From Mesoaciditoga lauensis cd-1655R = DSM 25116 (GTDB lineage: Bacteria; Thermotogota; Thermotogae; Mesoaciditogales; Mesoaciditogaceae), in assembly GCF_000745455.1 (NCBI RefSeq), contig NZ_JQJI01000027.1:1-33269 (forward strand): a stretch of 33,269 nt of DNA. Reading direction: 5' to 3'. Below the pieces are notes generated by a model. It was not told the origin of the DNA. It did not search any database and saw only the letters and a program-made list of their open reading frames with translations. Below are positions 24,140 to 32,283 of the stretch, one piece after another (position 1 is the stretch's first letter; each line of letters starts with the position of its first letter). A program made the translations under genes and the position numbers.

Positions 24140-25537
24140 ATGGAGAAACTCGTAGAAGTAAGCAAAAAGGAATTCTTGTCTTTTTTTAACTCCGTAAATG
24201 TAGGAATGTTCATTCATAGAGAGGGAGAAATACTCTATGCGAATAGGTATCTTCTGGATCTTTACAAAGTGACATCATTGGAAGACGTGAGAAATGAAGA
24301 CGCCCTTCGCTTTGTATCTGACGAATTTCGTGAAGCGTTTGAGGCCAATTTTAACTCAATTATGAAGGGGAAAAATATTCCATTGTTTATAGAAAAAACA
24401 TTTGATGCTCAGGGAAACGTTTTATGGATAGAAGTAAGCGTATCCAAGGTTCTTTTTAAGGGAAAAGTAGCTGCTTTAAGTATCATAAGAGATGTAACTG
24501 AAAGAATGAAAAAAGAGGAACAACTTTCCCATGTGTACAAATTAGATCTGATAAAAAACATAGCCACTTTATTCAAGAAAGAAGATGTTATTAAGAGTAT
24601 AGGAATGGAAACCTATGAATATTGTAAAAAGAACGAAATCGCTGATTATATTTACATCGCGTCTGTCAGAGATGACAAAATAGTTATAGAGTGGTCTCAC
24701 TTAGAACAAGCTGAGATTATGCGAAGAGAGCTTCCTAAAGCGAGCAGTAAAGGAGTGCTGTGGTATATAGCGGACAGTGGGAAAAAGCTGTATCTTCCAA
24801 ATGTTTTCGATTTTGATATGGATGGCTACAGGGCTGTGCGGATTTCCAATTTCTCAACTGAGACCCCTGTTTCTTATTTTGGCGTGCCTATTAAAAGAGC
24901 GAACAAGGTGAAGATGATAGTGGTCTTCTTGAAGAAAGGGTATGCTTCTTTCTCAGAAATGGACTTCAGCTTCTTTGAAGCTATAGCATCTCAAATAGAA
25001 GTGGCCACGGAATTCGATACGATCGTAAACGAGCTAAGAAAAGAAAGGGAAAAATTCCACGACTTGGCCATGGTGGATGCTCTAACCGGCGTTTATACCA
25101 GGCATTTTTTCAATGAGTGGATTCAAAATTATTATGAAATCGTAAAAAGAAAGAGTGAATATGCCTCAATAGTGATGATAGACATAGATCATTTTAAAAA
25201 GATAAATGACGTACACGGACATTTGGTGGGAGATGAAGTTTTGAAGATGGTTGGAAAGATCCTCAAAGAAAATACAAGAAAGATGGATTTGGTCGTTAGA
25301 TATGGTGGAGACGAATTTTTGATGATATTCCCACAAACTCCCCAGAAAAGGACACATGTCATTTTAGAAAGAATTCAATCAAATCTTTCCCTTTTAAAAA
25401 AAGAATTTGGTTTTGAAGTGACGATATCTTATGGAATTTCTTACCTTAGCCCTGAAATAGATTACAAACGCGCTTTGAAAATGAGTGACGAAAGAATGTA
25501 CAAGATGAAAAAAAGCAAGACGCAAGACGAAAAATAA
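24140..25537 (+). CDS. PAS-GAF-GGDEF diguanylate cyclase
   Basis: 465 residues, cytoplasmic, no membrane span. A PAS domain (about 8-125: NVGMFIHREGEILYANRYLL; IIRDVTERMKKE) and a GAF-like domain (about 145-300, including ETPVSYFGVPIK) precede the GGDEF domain (about 305-460). The active site is intact: MIDIDHFKKIND and YGGDEF with G389-G390-D391-E392-F393, and an RKMD inhibitory site (R380-D383) exactly five residues before it. It should make cyclic di-GMP in response to a small-molecule or redox signal and be product-inhibited. ATG at 24140, after AAAGGAG, starts one base beyond the racemase stop, implying co-transcription. No EAL or PilZ partner is nearby. Confidence 0.94.
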   Translation: MEKLVEVSKKEFLSFFNSVNVGMFIHREGEILYANRYLLDLYKVTSLEDVRNEDALRFVSDEFREAFEANFNSIMKGKNIPLFIEKTFDAQGNVLWIEVSVSKVLFKGKVAALSIIRDVTERMKKEEQLSHVYKLDLIKNIATLFKKEDVIKSIGMETYEYCKKNEIADYIYIASVRDDKIVIEWSHLEQAEIMRRELPKASSKGVLWYIADSGKKLYLPNVFDFDMDGYRAVRISNFSTETPVSYFGVPIKRANKVKMIVVFLKKGYASFSEMDFSFFEAIASQIEVATEFDTIVNELRKEREKFHDLAMVDALTGVYTRHFFNEWIQNYYEIVKRKSEYASIVMIDIDHFKKINDVHGHLVGDEVLKMVGKILKENTRKMDLVVRYGGDEFLMIFPQTPQKRTHVILERIQSNLSLLKKEFGFEVTISYGISYLSPEIDYKRALKMSDERMYKMKKSKTQDEK

Positions 25538-25588
25538 CCCGCTTCTTATTCCTGGTAAATCACTTTTCACTATTCCCTTCTTACTCTA

Positions 25589-25922
25589 TTCATGTTGTGC
25601 ATAAACATTACGAAAGAATAAGAAAACATGTGAGCGGCATTTTACAACACTTTTTGATTTAGTACCCGCTTTCCAAACGATCAAAGCATTTTTTTCGAAG
25701 TCTTGTCAGAACGAATTCGCTCTTCTTTCCGTCTTCTAATCCAAAATATGAGGCATGCTCAGACACTCATCCGTGAGTGCTTCGCTTTTTCGGCACGTCC
25801 TGTGCCTTTCAACCTCATATTTTGAATCCTCAGACGGAGAGCTCATATGTTCTGACAAGTACTTCGAGGGTGAGATTTAGTCCCTTTTTGAAATGTTCTG
25901 TAACGTTGACGCACAATGTGAG
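25589..25922 (+). repeat. Fold-back (MITE-like) repeat, copy 4
   Basis: A 334-bp copy from TTCATGTTGTGC to GCACAATGTGAG, colinear with copy 3. It is flanked on both sides by TTACTCTA (25581-25588 and 25923-25930), a perfect 8-bp target duplication and the best evidence that the family moved by transposition. It lies between convergent gene ends (GGDEF and ABC-2 permease), where its long stem could also help stop transcription. It encodes no transposase. Confidence 0.85.
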
Positions 25923-25961
25923 TTACTCTACTGAGGATTGTTAGTGATATGGCTTTGACGT

Positions 25962-27032
25962 TCAGTCTTGTATAAGCTTTTGAAAACTCAAAGTGGCCGC
26001 AACAGAGCTAACGAGTGCGAATGCCAGTAAAACTACCACATCAAGTTTTATGTAAGAAAAGCCTACACCTAAAGTCATAACTTTTCTCAGCGCATCCGCG
26101 GCGTAGGTAAGCGGAAAGACGTACGCCACGTACTGAATGAATTTAGGCATCTGTTCAATTGGAAAGAAAACGCCTGAGAAAAAGAGCATGGGAAAAGTTA
26201 TGGTCGTCATTATAACCTGGGCCGTTTCTTGCTCTTTTACACTTGATGTAATTATTATTCCGATCCCTATAAAGCTGAAGGTGCCCAATATCAAAAGCAA
26301 TAACGTCGTCCAAATAGAACCTTCAATGGTTACTCCAAAAAGAAGTATCGAAACGCCAAGCACTATGAGCGCTTGAACAACTCCTCTGGCCGTTTGCGCT
26401 AATATTTTCCCCACGACTATGTTTCCCCTGTTTATAGGGGTAACCATCAGCCCATCCATCGTTCCCAATTCCCTTTCTCTGGTTATAGAAGCTGCAAGTC
26501 CGTTCGAAACACTCATTATAGCTATCATGGCCATAATGCCTGGTGCCATGAAATCGTAGTAGTTGAATGCGCTTCCATCAACGTTTATAAGGTTTACCTT
26601 TATATTTTTTGAAGACGGTTGTCTTGCCTTTTCCATCATTGCTGGTATCATTTGAGCTATCATTATGCCAGCCTGAGGATTAGATGGATTTGGAATAACG
26701 CTTACGGCGGCTTTATCCAATGCGGCGTTTGTCGTGAAGTTTTTTGGGATTACAGCTCCCACAGATATTTCATCTTTTGCCAAGGCGTTCACCAATTCAT
26801 CTTTCGATTTGTACACGACTATCATGGTAGCGGGAGCGCTTTTTGTCATTACGTTGAAAAGCAAATCCTGGGAGTAAAAACCTATCTTGCCCTTTATTTC
26901 TCCACCGTTTTGTGGGAAAATATATCCCATCATCAACATGGAAATTATTGGCATGGCTATGGAAAAAGCGAGCATCGTTCTACTTCTTAAAAGAAATTTT
27001 AAATCCTTCCATGCTATCATCAACGCTTTCAC
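25962..27032 (-). CDS. ABC-2 type exporter permease
   Basis: 356 residues. One N-terminal span (about 20-40), a large extracytoplasmic loop (about 45-165) and five C-terminal spans form the ABC-2 membrane layout; the conserved TRERELGTMDGLMVTPI segment follows the second span and SGVFFPIEQMP lies before the last. The start is GTG (27030-27032), overlapping the ATPase stop as GTGA and preceded by GGAGGTG. With the overlapping ATPase and PadR gene it forms a self-regulated efflux cassette; the exported compound is unknown, though relatives export drugs or lipids. Confidence 0.9.
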   Translation of the reverse strand: MKALMIAWKDLKFLLRSRTMLAFSIAMPIISMLMMGYIFPQNGGEIKGKIGFYSQDLLFNVMTKSAPATMIVVYKSKDELVNALAKDEISVGAVIPKNFTTNAALDKAAVSVIPNPSNPQAGIMIAQMIPAMMEKARQPSSKNIKVNLINVDGSAFNYYDFMAPGIMAMIAIMSVSNGLAASITRERELGTMDGLMVTPINRGNIVVGKILAQTARGVVQALIVLGVSILLFGVTIEGSIWTTLLLLILGTFSFIGIGIIITSSVKEQETAQVIMTTITFPMLFFSGVFFPIEQMPKFIQYVAYVFPLTYAADALRKVMTLGVGFSYIKLDVVVLLAFALVSSVAATLSFQKLIQD

Positions 27033-27943
27033 GCTTTCACCTCCGCACCTGTGGTAAGCTTCACGAAAATGTCTTCAAGTGAAGGTTCCATCGTTTTTAT
27101 GCTTTTCACTTTCACATTCAAATCTGCAAGCTCTTTCAAAAAGCTGTTGAGATCTTCAACTTCCACCTTGAAATAATTGTCAATGGCTTCTACAATTTTT
27201 CCCTTTATGAGCTCTTTGTCAATGGTTCTTTCAAGCTCTACTTCTATCACTTCTTTCTCTTTGAAGTGTTTCTTTAAATTCCTTGGCGTGTCGATGGCAA
27301 CTATTTTACCCTTGTTCATTATGGCGACTTTTCCTGCCAGCAACTCCACTTCATGCAAGATGTGAGTTGTAAGAATTATCGTTTTTCCTTTCTTGCTTAG
27401 TTGAAAAATGAAATTCCTTATATGCATCGTTGATTCGGGATCTAAGCCCAAAGTCGGTTCATCCAGGAATATGATTTCTGGCTCAGGTATTAAAGCGCGG
27501 GCGATGTTTATTTTTTGCTTCATCCCAGTGCTCATCTTTGATACGAACGTGTCTTTCCATTTCCACATTCCAAGCAAAGAGAGCAGCTCTTCCGATCTTT
27601 TCATGATGGTTTTATCATCCACTCCGTACAATCTTGAGAAGAATTGAATATTTTCAAGGGCGGTTAGTCTGTCGTAAAGGATAAGCCTGTCTGAAACCAG
27701 GCCGATCTTCTTTCTGACCTCTTTTCCTTGTTTTTTTACATCGTATCCGGCAACTTCGGCTCTTCCTCCGGTGGGATAGGCAAGAGTTGTGAGAATCCTT
27801 ATAGTTGTGCTCTTTCCCGCACCGTTGGGGCCCAACAAAGCGAAAAGTTCCCCATAATCAACGCTAAAAGTTATTCCATCGACGGCTTTGACTTTTCTGA
27901 AACGCTTTTCAAGATTTTCAACTTTTATCGCTTTTTCGCTCAT
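27029..27943 (-). CDS. ABC exporter ATP-binding protein (DrrA-like)
   Basis: 304 residues. Walker A GPNGAGKST (about 38-46), Q-loop region, signature MSTGMKQKINIARAL, Walker B IIFLDEPTLGLDPES and switch His in TTHILHE are all intact. The C-terminal extension of about 80 residues is like that of drug-exporter ATPases of the DrrA/CcmA group. It energises the ABC-2 permease encoded downstream. ATG at 27943 lies 26 bases inside the end of the padR-type gene, so all three genes overlap and are likely co-translated. Confidence 0.93.
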   Translation of the reverse strand: MSEKAIKVENLEKRFRKVKAVDGITFSVDYGELFALLGPNGAGKSTTIRILTTLAYPTGGRAEVAGYDVKKQGKEVRKKIGLVSDRLILYDRLTALENIQFFSRLYGVDDKTIMKRSEELLSLLGMWKWKDTFVSKMSTGMKQKINIARALIPEPEIIFLDEPTLGLDPESTMHIRNFIFQLSKKGKTIILTTHILHEVELLAGKVAIMNKGKIVAIDTPRNLKKHFKEKEVIEVELERTIDKELIKGKIVEAIDNYFKVEVEDLNSFLKELADLNVKVKSIKTMEPSLEDIFVKLTTGAEVKA

Positions 27944-28397
27944 TCAACCATCTCCTTATTTCACTCTCAACCCTTTCAAATTCCTTTAGAAAATTCTCGA
28001 CGTCCTTTTCTCTTTTCCAATTCACAGAGTGTAAAGAATAAAAGAAGGCTCGAAAACTTTTTTGAATGCTTTTTGGCATGGAAGTTTGAGGGTTCTCCAT
28101 GACCACTCCCAATTTACTCATGATGTTTTTGAATCCTTCTTTGCTTTTTTGTATTTCTTTTAAGAAACCTTTCCCCTTCTTGGTGAGAAAGTACACATTT
28201 TTTCTTCCATCAACCTTTTTTTCAAGAATTCCATCTTTTGCCAAAGCTTCCAACTGAGGATAAACGGTGCCTGGTGAGGCCGTTATGTTTTCTTTTTTGC
28301 AGTACTTTAAAAAATCGTATCCCGTTGTCTTTCCTTCTTTTTCTATGAAATTCAAAAGTAAAATTTTTAAAAAGGGAAATCTCGCCATTTTCACCAT
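27918..28397 (-). CDS. PadR-family transcriptional regulator
   Basis: 159 residues. An N-terminal winged helix (about 1-85) shows the PadR pattern FPFLKILLLNFI, GYDFLKYCKKENI, SPGTVYPQLEALAKDGILEK and NVYFLTKKGK; the C-terminal helical region (about 90-159) would mediate dimerisation. PadR proteins repress multidrug exporter genes and respond to the exported ligand. I give the first ATG (28397), but ATG at 28388, better spaced from GGTG, is equally possible. The promoter and a doubled palindrome sit directly upstream, so the gene is probably self-repressing along with its exporter. Confidence 0.92.
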   Translation of the reverse strand: MVKMARFPFLKILLLNFIEKEGKTTGYDFLKYCKKENITASPGTVYPQLEALAKDGILEKKVDGRKNVYFLTKKGKGFLKEIQKSKEGFKNIMSKLGVVMENPQTSMPKSIQKSFRAFFYSLHSVNWKREKDVENFLKEFERVESEIRRWLNERKSDKS

Positions 28398-28400
28398 TCC

Positions 28401-28428
28401 TATCTATATAGATATATCTATATAGATA
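28401..28428. promoter_or_regulatory. Tandem palindromic operator for the PadR regulator
   Basis: TATCTATATAGATA, a perfect 14-bp palindrome, occurs twice back to back (28401-28414, 28415-28428). It lies between the -10 box and the padR start codon, over the expected transcription start. The 14-bp period differs from one helical turn, so two dimers would bind on different faces. Binding by PadR is inferred from position. Confidence 0.75.
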
Positions 28429-28456
28429 TACTAACACTTTATTTTTCATTTGTCAA
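28428..28456 (-). promoter_or_regulatory. Promoter of the PadR-ABC operon
   Basis: On the minus strand, consensus TTGACA (28451-28456), a 17-base spacer and TAGTAT (28428-28433). The operator palindromes begin at the -10 box. Confidence 0.8.
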
Positions 28457-28457
28457 C

Positions 28458-28486
28458 TTGACATTTGTCATAAATATGACTATAAT
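28458..28486 (+). promoter_or_regulatory. Consensus promoter of the antitoxin-ATPase genes
   Basis: TTGACA (28458-28463), exactly 17 bases and TATAAT (28481-28486), a perfect sigma-70 consensus. Its -35 box is one base from the -35 box of the divergent padR promoter. The spacer holds the palindrome GTCATAAATATGAC (28467-28480), a plausible operator for the antitoxin-like protein. Confidence 0.85.
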
Positions 28487-28507
28487 TATGGTCAAGAGGT
28501 GGATAAA

Positions 28508-28753
28508 ATGTTGGGAGAATTAAGGTTTTACAGCGTTGCCGAAGCGAAAACAGAACTTTCAAAGCTAATTTCTACGCTGAAAAAAGGCGATGTGGTGATA
28601 ACGAAAAACGGAATACCGGCGGCAGCTGTTATGGATTACGAAAGATATGTGAAGATGATAGATTTTTTGGAGAAGATAAAGGATATATACCTTTTAGACA
28701 TTGGAACATCCACCATCGAAGATCCTATAAATACGATTATAAAAGATGATTAG
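28508..28753 (+). CDS. Orphan Phd/YefM-family antitoxin-like protein
   Basis: 81 residues. The N-terminal part (about 8-55) has the PhdYefM pattern: [40 protein letters not shown]. Such proteins bind DNA and, with the C-terminal tail, neutralise a RelE/YoeB or Doc toxin. ATG at 28508 lies 6 bases after GAGGTG; a GTG at 28499 overlaps the ribosome binding site. No toxin-sized gene adjoins it: the next gene, 11 bases on, is a transport ATPase. It may be a solitary antitoxin or simply a small autoregulator of the operon. Confidence 0.85.
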   Translation: MLGELRFYSVAEAKTELSKLISTLKKGDVVITKNGIPAAAVMDYERYVKMIDFLEKIKDIYLLDIGTSTIEDPINTIIKDD

Positions 28754-28764
28754 GAGGTGCCGAA

Positions 28765-29940
28765 ATGGCAGATGTAGTGCTTGAGCATGTGTGGAAAGTT
28801 TACGATGGAAAGGTGGAAGCGGTTAAAGATGCAAACTTGGTGGTAAACGATAAAGAATTTGCTGTCCTCGTCGGGCCATCTGGATGTGGAAAAACCACAA
28901 CCCTCAGAATGATAGCTGGTCTTGAGGAAATCACAAAGGGAGAAATCAAAATCGGTGGAAAAGTTGTAAATGATGTTGAACCAAAAGATAGAGATATAGC
29001 AATGGTGTTCCAGAACTACGCTCTGTATCCCCATATGACCGTTTATCAGAACATGTCCTTTGGACTTAGATTGAGAAAATTCCCAAAGGATGAAATCGAC
29101 AGAAGGGTTAAAGAAGCTGCCCGCATCCTTAGCATTGAAAACCTTCTTGACAGAAAACCAAAACAACTATCTGGTGGACAGCGCCAGCGTGTGGCTTTGG
29201 GACGTGCAATAGTAAGGAATCCAAAAGTCTTCCTTTTTGACGAACCTTTGTCCAACCTGGATGCTAAGTTGAGAGTTCAGATGAGAAGTGAGTTGAAAAA
29301 ACTTCATTTAAGATTGAATGCCACGATGATATACGTTACACACGACCAGGTAGAAGCTATGACGATGGCGGATAAAATTGTCGTTATAAAAGATGGAATC
29401 ATTCAGCAAATAGACTCTCCTTTCAATCTTTATCATTATCCAAATAACATTTTTGTTGCTGGTTTTATCGGTTCCCCTTCAATGAATTTCATGGATGCTG
29501 TTGTGGTAGAAAAAGAAGGAGGCTTGTGGATAAAGCTCAAAAATGATATAATGCTTAAGATTCCTAAAATATACGAAGAGGAACTTAAGGAATATAAGAA
29601 CAAGGAAATAATATTTGGTATCAGGCCAGAAGACATATATGATAAAATGTTTGCAGTAGCGGCCAAATCAGATAACACTGTAAGTGTGAGTGTCGACATA
29701 CTGGAGCCATTGGGCAATCAGACGATACTTCATGCAAAAGTTGGAGATGATGTAATAGTCGCTTCAATAGATCCGAAAACTGAAGCCGAAGTTGGACAAA
29801 AGATGGATTTGGTATTTGATATGTCCATGATGAGGGCATTTGACAAAGAAACGCAAAAAGCTATAATCACCAAAGAAAAATTGGAACATGGTTTGAGTGC
29901 TAGTAAAAGTGCAAAAATTGGTGAAAACAACGGTAAATAA
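28765..29940 (+). CDS. Sugar ABC transporter ATPase, MalK/UgpC/MsmX type
   Basis: 391 residues. Walker [10 protein letters not shown] (about 37-45), Q-loop [11 protein letters not shown], signature [14 protein letters not shown], Walker [16 protein letters not shown] and switch [14 protein letters not shown] are complete. A C-terminal TOBE/OB region (about 240-375, [11 protein letters not shown]) marks the CUT1 carbohydrate-importer class. It is somewhat longer than usual because of a polar tail ([15 protein letters not shown]). ATG follows GGAGGTG. No permease or binding-protein gene adjoins it, so it probably serves several transporters encoded elsewhere, as known for MsmX. Confidence 0.93.
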   Translation: MADVVLEHVWKVYDGKVEAVKDANLVVNDKEFAVLVGPSGCGKTTTLRMIAGLEEITKGEIKIGGKVVNDVEPKDRDIAMVFQNYALYPHMTVYQNMSFGLRLRKFPKDEIDRRVKEAARILSIENLLDRKPKQLSGGQRQRVALGRAIVRNPKVFLFDEPLSNLDAKLRVQMRSELKKLHLRLNATMIYVTHDQVEAMTMADKIVVIKDGIIQQIDSPFNLYHYPNNIFVAGFIGSPSMNFMDAVVVEKEGGLWIKLKNDIMLKIPKIYEEELKEYKNKEIIFGIRPEDIYDKMFAVAAKSDNTVSVSVDILEPLGNQTILHAKVGDDVIVASIDPKTEAEVGQKMDLVFDMSMMRAFDKETQKAIITKEKLEHGLSASKSAKIGENNGK

Positions 29941-29961
29941 ATTTCAGATCTAAGTAGAGAC

Positions 29962-30049
29962 GGAGGTGTGCCCGAATTGGCTAAGGGGCCGGTCTTGAAA
30001 ACCGGTGGCACTATGTGCCTTCTGGGTTCGAGTCCCAGCACCTCCGCCA
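29962..30049 (+). tRNA. tRNA-Ser (anticodon TGA)
   Basis: An 88-base class II tRNA with acceptor GGAGGTG/CACCTCC, anticodon stem CCGGT/ACCGG with loop CTTGAAA (anticodon TGA, codon UCA) and a long variable arm with stem GGCAC/GTGCC. The T arm is CTGGG-TTCGAGT-CCCAG, the discriminator is G and CCA is encoded. I see no convincing promoter of its own in the 21 bases after the ATPase gene, and nuoE starts 48 bases after it, so it may be cut from a longer transcript. Confidence 0.96.
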
Positions 30050-30097
30050 TTTTTTATTCATCCATGTTATTTATTTCACAAGAAGAAGGTGAGAAGC

Positions 30098-30586
30098 GTG
30101 AAAGATGAAAAAAAGAAGCTCCTCCTTGAGAAGTTAAAAGAGATAGAAAAAGAAAAAGTTGAAAAAAATGATGAAATATTGATGGCACTCCATGCAACGC
30201 AGGATATCTTCAACAATTCCATTCCTTTAGAAGCGGCTCAAATGGTGGCGGAAAGATTGAACGTAAAAGTTGGAAGAATATACGAGCTTGCGACATTTTA
30301 CAGCATGTACTCTATCAAACCTAGAGGTAAGCACATCATACGTTACTGTGAGAGCCTTCCGTGCCATGTTAGAGGTGGAAGAGAAGTCAAAGAAGCACTC
30401 GAAAAGACGTTGGGTATTAAAACTGGAGAAACAACAAAAGATAGGATGTTTACCCTCGAGTCTTCATCATGCCTGGGATTGTGTGGAGTTGGGCCGGTTA
30501 TCACGATTGATAGCGAAGCCATAGGTAATGTGACACCGGAAAAGGTGAAGGAAATAATAGAAAGTTATAGAGGTGAGGAGTCATGA
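30098..30586 (+). CDS. nuoE: NuoE-like [2Fe-2S] subunit (24-kDa/HydC type)
   Basis: 162 residues of the thioredoxin-like ferredoxin family of NADH dehydrogenase and bifurcating hydrogenase small subunits. The four cluster cysteines are in place: YCESLPCHVRG (C-x4-C) and SSCLGLCGVGP (C-x3-C); the helical N-terminal part has the family's ILMALHATQDIFN and VGRIYELATFYSMY. The start is GTG at 30098 after GAAGGTGAG; the open frame further upstream is the tRNA-Ser. The stop overlaps the start of the nuoF-like gene (ATGA). It would pass electrons between the NADH-oxidising partner and an unidentified third subunit. Confidence 0.94.
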   Translation: MKDEKKKLLLEKLKEIEKEKVEKNDEILMALHATQDIFNNSIPLEAAQMVAERLNVKVGRIYELATFYSMYSIKPRGKHIIRYCESLPCHVRGGREVKEALEKTLGIKTGETTKDRMFTLESSSCLGLCGVGPVITIDSEAIGNVTPEKVKEIIESYRGEES

Positions 30587-32220
30587 GAAACGTGACAGTT
30601 GTGCTGGTGTCCACCGATTCTAACAGCATTCTTAGCGGCGCGAAAGAGTATGAAGAACTGCTGAGAACTTTGGTATCAGATCACAACATGAGCGATCTGG
30701 TTCAGGTTATGGAAACGGGAACATTTGGTGTGTATGAAAATGGTGTGCTCTTCCAAATACTGCCTGATGATATTTTTTATCTCATCAAGTCTTCATCCGA
30801 TGTGAAAAAAGTATTTGAAGAGCATTTACTAAAGGGAAGAACGGTAAATGAATTAAAAATAGATTTGAGTAAGCTTAAAGTTTCCCAGCCATCAAAGACA
30901 AAAGAGGTAAAAATAGTGCTAAGGAACTCCGGCGTGATAAATCCCGAAAGCATAGAGGAATACATAGCACGCGATGGCTATCAAGCGTTGGCAAAAGCGT
31001 TTAAAATGGGCGCTGATGAAGTGATAAAAGAATTAAAATCTTCTAATTTAAAGGGGCGTGGTGGCGCCGGCTTCCCGACGGGCTTAAAATGGGAAATGAC
31101 GCGAAATTCGAAATCAGATAAAAAATACGTTATTTGCAACGCTGATGAAGGCGAGCCTGGAACGTTCAAAGATCGTATGATTCTTGAAGGTGATCCACAT
31201 TCTCTGGTAGAATCCATGATAATTGCGGGATTTTCCGTTGGCGCGGATACCGGCTATGTGTATATTCGTGGGGAGTACCAGGATTCGATAAAGAGAATGC
31301 AAAAAGCCATAGAAGATGCCGAAAAGTTCGGATTCTTGGGTGAAAACATTCTAGGCAGCGGCTTCTCCTTCAAATTGGCCATCAGACCGGGAGCCGGGGC
31401 GTATGTTGTTGGAGATGAAACCGCTTTGATGGAATCTCTAGAGGGAAAAGCAGGAAGACCCCGTCTGAAACCTCCCTATCCAACCGTTAAAGGCTTATTC
31501 GGTAAACCTACGCTTATAAACAACGTTGAAACGCTTGCCAACGTTCCATGGATATTGCTAAACGGTGCAGAAAAATTCAAATCTTACGGTACTGAAGAAT
31601 CAACAGGTACCAAAGTTTTTTCATTGGTGGGAAACGTGGCACATAGAGGTGTCGTGGAACTGCCAATGGGGACAAATCTTAAAGAGATCATTTACAACTT
31701 TGGTGGTGGCGTTGCTTTTGGTAAAAAATTGAAAGCAGTTCAAACGGGAGGAACGGCTGGAACGTTTTTGAAACCAGACGAATTAGATGTACCCATGGCA
31801 TATGAATCTATAAAAAACGGTGTTTCCCTTGGATCAGGTGCTGTTCTTGTTATAGATGAAGATAACTGTATGGTGGACGTCGCAAAAAGCGTTGCAAAAT
31901 TTTACATGCACGAATCGTGTGGTAAATGTACACCTTGTCGCGAAGGAACACGAATGATATACGAAATAATATCCAACATCTCGAAGGGCAAAGGCAAAAA
32001 AGGAGACGTGGAGAAAATCGAAGAAATGGCAAAAGAAATAGCCGATACGGCATTTTGTGGTTTAGGACAATCCATAACTCTTCCAATATTAAGCGTAGTT
32101 CAAAAGTTTAAAGATGAATTTGAAGCTCACATAGGGGCAAAAGAATGCCCAGTTGGAGTATGCGAATTTGAAAAACCAGAGAAAAAAGAAAACGCTTTCC
32201 CGAGAATTTTAAAAGGTTAA
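30583..32220 (+). CDS. nuoF: NuoF/HydB-like NADH-binding flavoprotein with Cys-less N-terminal domain
   Basis: 545 residues. The core has the FMN/NADH sites GRGGAGFPTGLKW and CNADEGEPGTFKDR and the 4Fe-4S motif SCGKCTPCREGT (C446, C449, C452) with C492 in FCGLG. The N-terminal 90 residues match the thioredoxin-like [2Fe-2S] domain of HydB proteins, but the four cysteine positions read S10, S15, T47 and Y51 (LVSTDSNSILSGA; ETGTFGVYENG). The C-terminus ends at ECPVGVCEFEKPE, where HydB proteins usually continue into a two-cluster ferredoxin domain. No hydrogenase catalytic subunit follows; a strong terminator does. The pair is thus a stripped-down NADH:acceptor module. It starts at the ATGA overlap. 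Confidence 0.93.
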   Translation: MRNVTVVLVSTDSNSILSGAKEYEELLRTLVSDHNMSDLVQVMETGTFGVYENGVLFQILPDDIFYLIKSSSDVKKVFEEHLLKGRTVNELKIDLSKLKVSQPSKTKEVKIVLRNSGVINPESIEEYIARDGYQALAKAFKMGADEVIKELKSSNLKGRGGAGFPTGLKWEMTRNSKSDKKYVICNADEGEPGTFKDRMILEGDPHSLVESMIIAGFSVGADTGYVYIRGEYQDSIKRMQKAIEDAEKFGFLGENILGSGFSFKLAIRPGAGAYVVGDETALMESLEGKAGRPRLKPPYPTVKGLFGKPTLINNVETLANVPWILLNGAEKFKSYGTEESTGTKVFSLVGNVAHRGVVELPMGTNLKEIIYNFGGGVAFGKKLKAVQTGGTAGTFLKPDELDVPMAYESIKNGVSLGSGAVLVIDEDNCMVDVAKSVAKFYMHESCGKCTPCREGTRMIYEIISNISKGKGKKGDVEKIEEMAKEIADTAFCGLGQSITLPILSVVQKFKDEFEAHIGAKECPVGVCEFEKPEKKENAFPRILKG

Positions 32221-32251
32221 GAATATTTGGGTGCTTCCATAAAACGTTAAA

Positions 32252-32283
32252 GACTTCCCCTTTCTAAAGGGGAAGTTTCTTTT
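32252..32283 (+). terminator. Intrinsic terminator after nuoF
   Basis: An 11-bp perfect stem ACTTCCCCTTT/AAAGGGGAAGT with a two-base nominal loop, followed by TTTCTTTT. It lies about 32 bases past the nuoF stop and closes the operon. Confidence 0.9.

Noticed and set aside
28401-28428. Possible microsatellite or CRISPR-like repeat
   Set aside because: Two adjacent 14-bp palindromes without spacers, placed over a promoter start site; an operator is the simpler reading. No CRISPR array or cas gene was seen anywhere in the window.
30005-30097. Upstream extension of nuoE by 31 codons
   Set aside because: The extension would start inside tRNA-Ser and lacks a ribosome binding site; GTG at 30098 has one.
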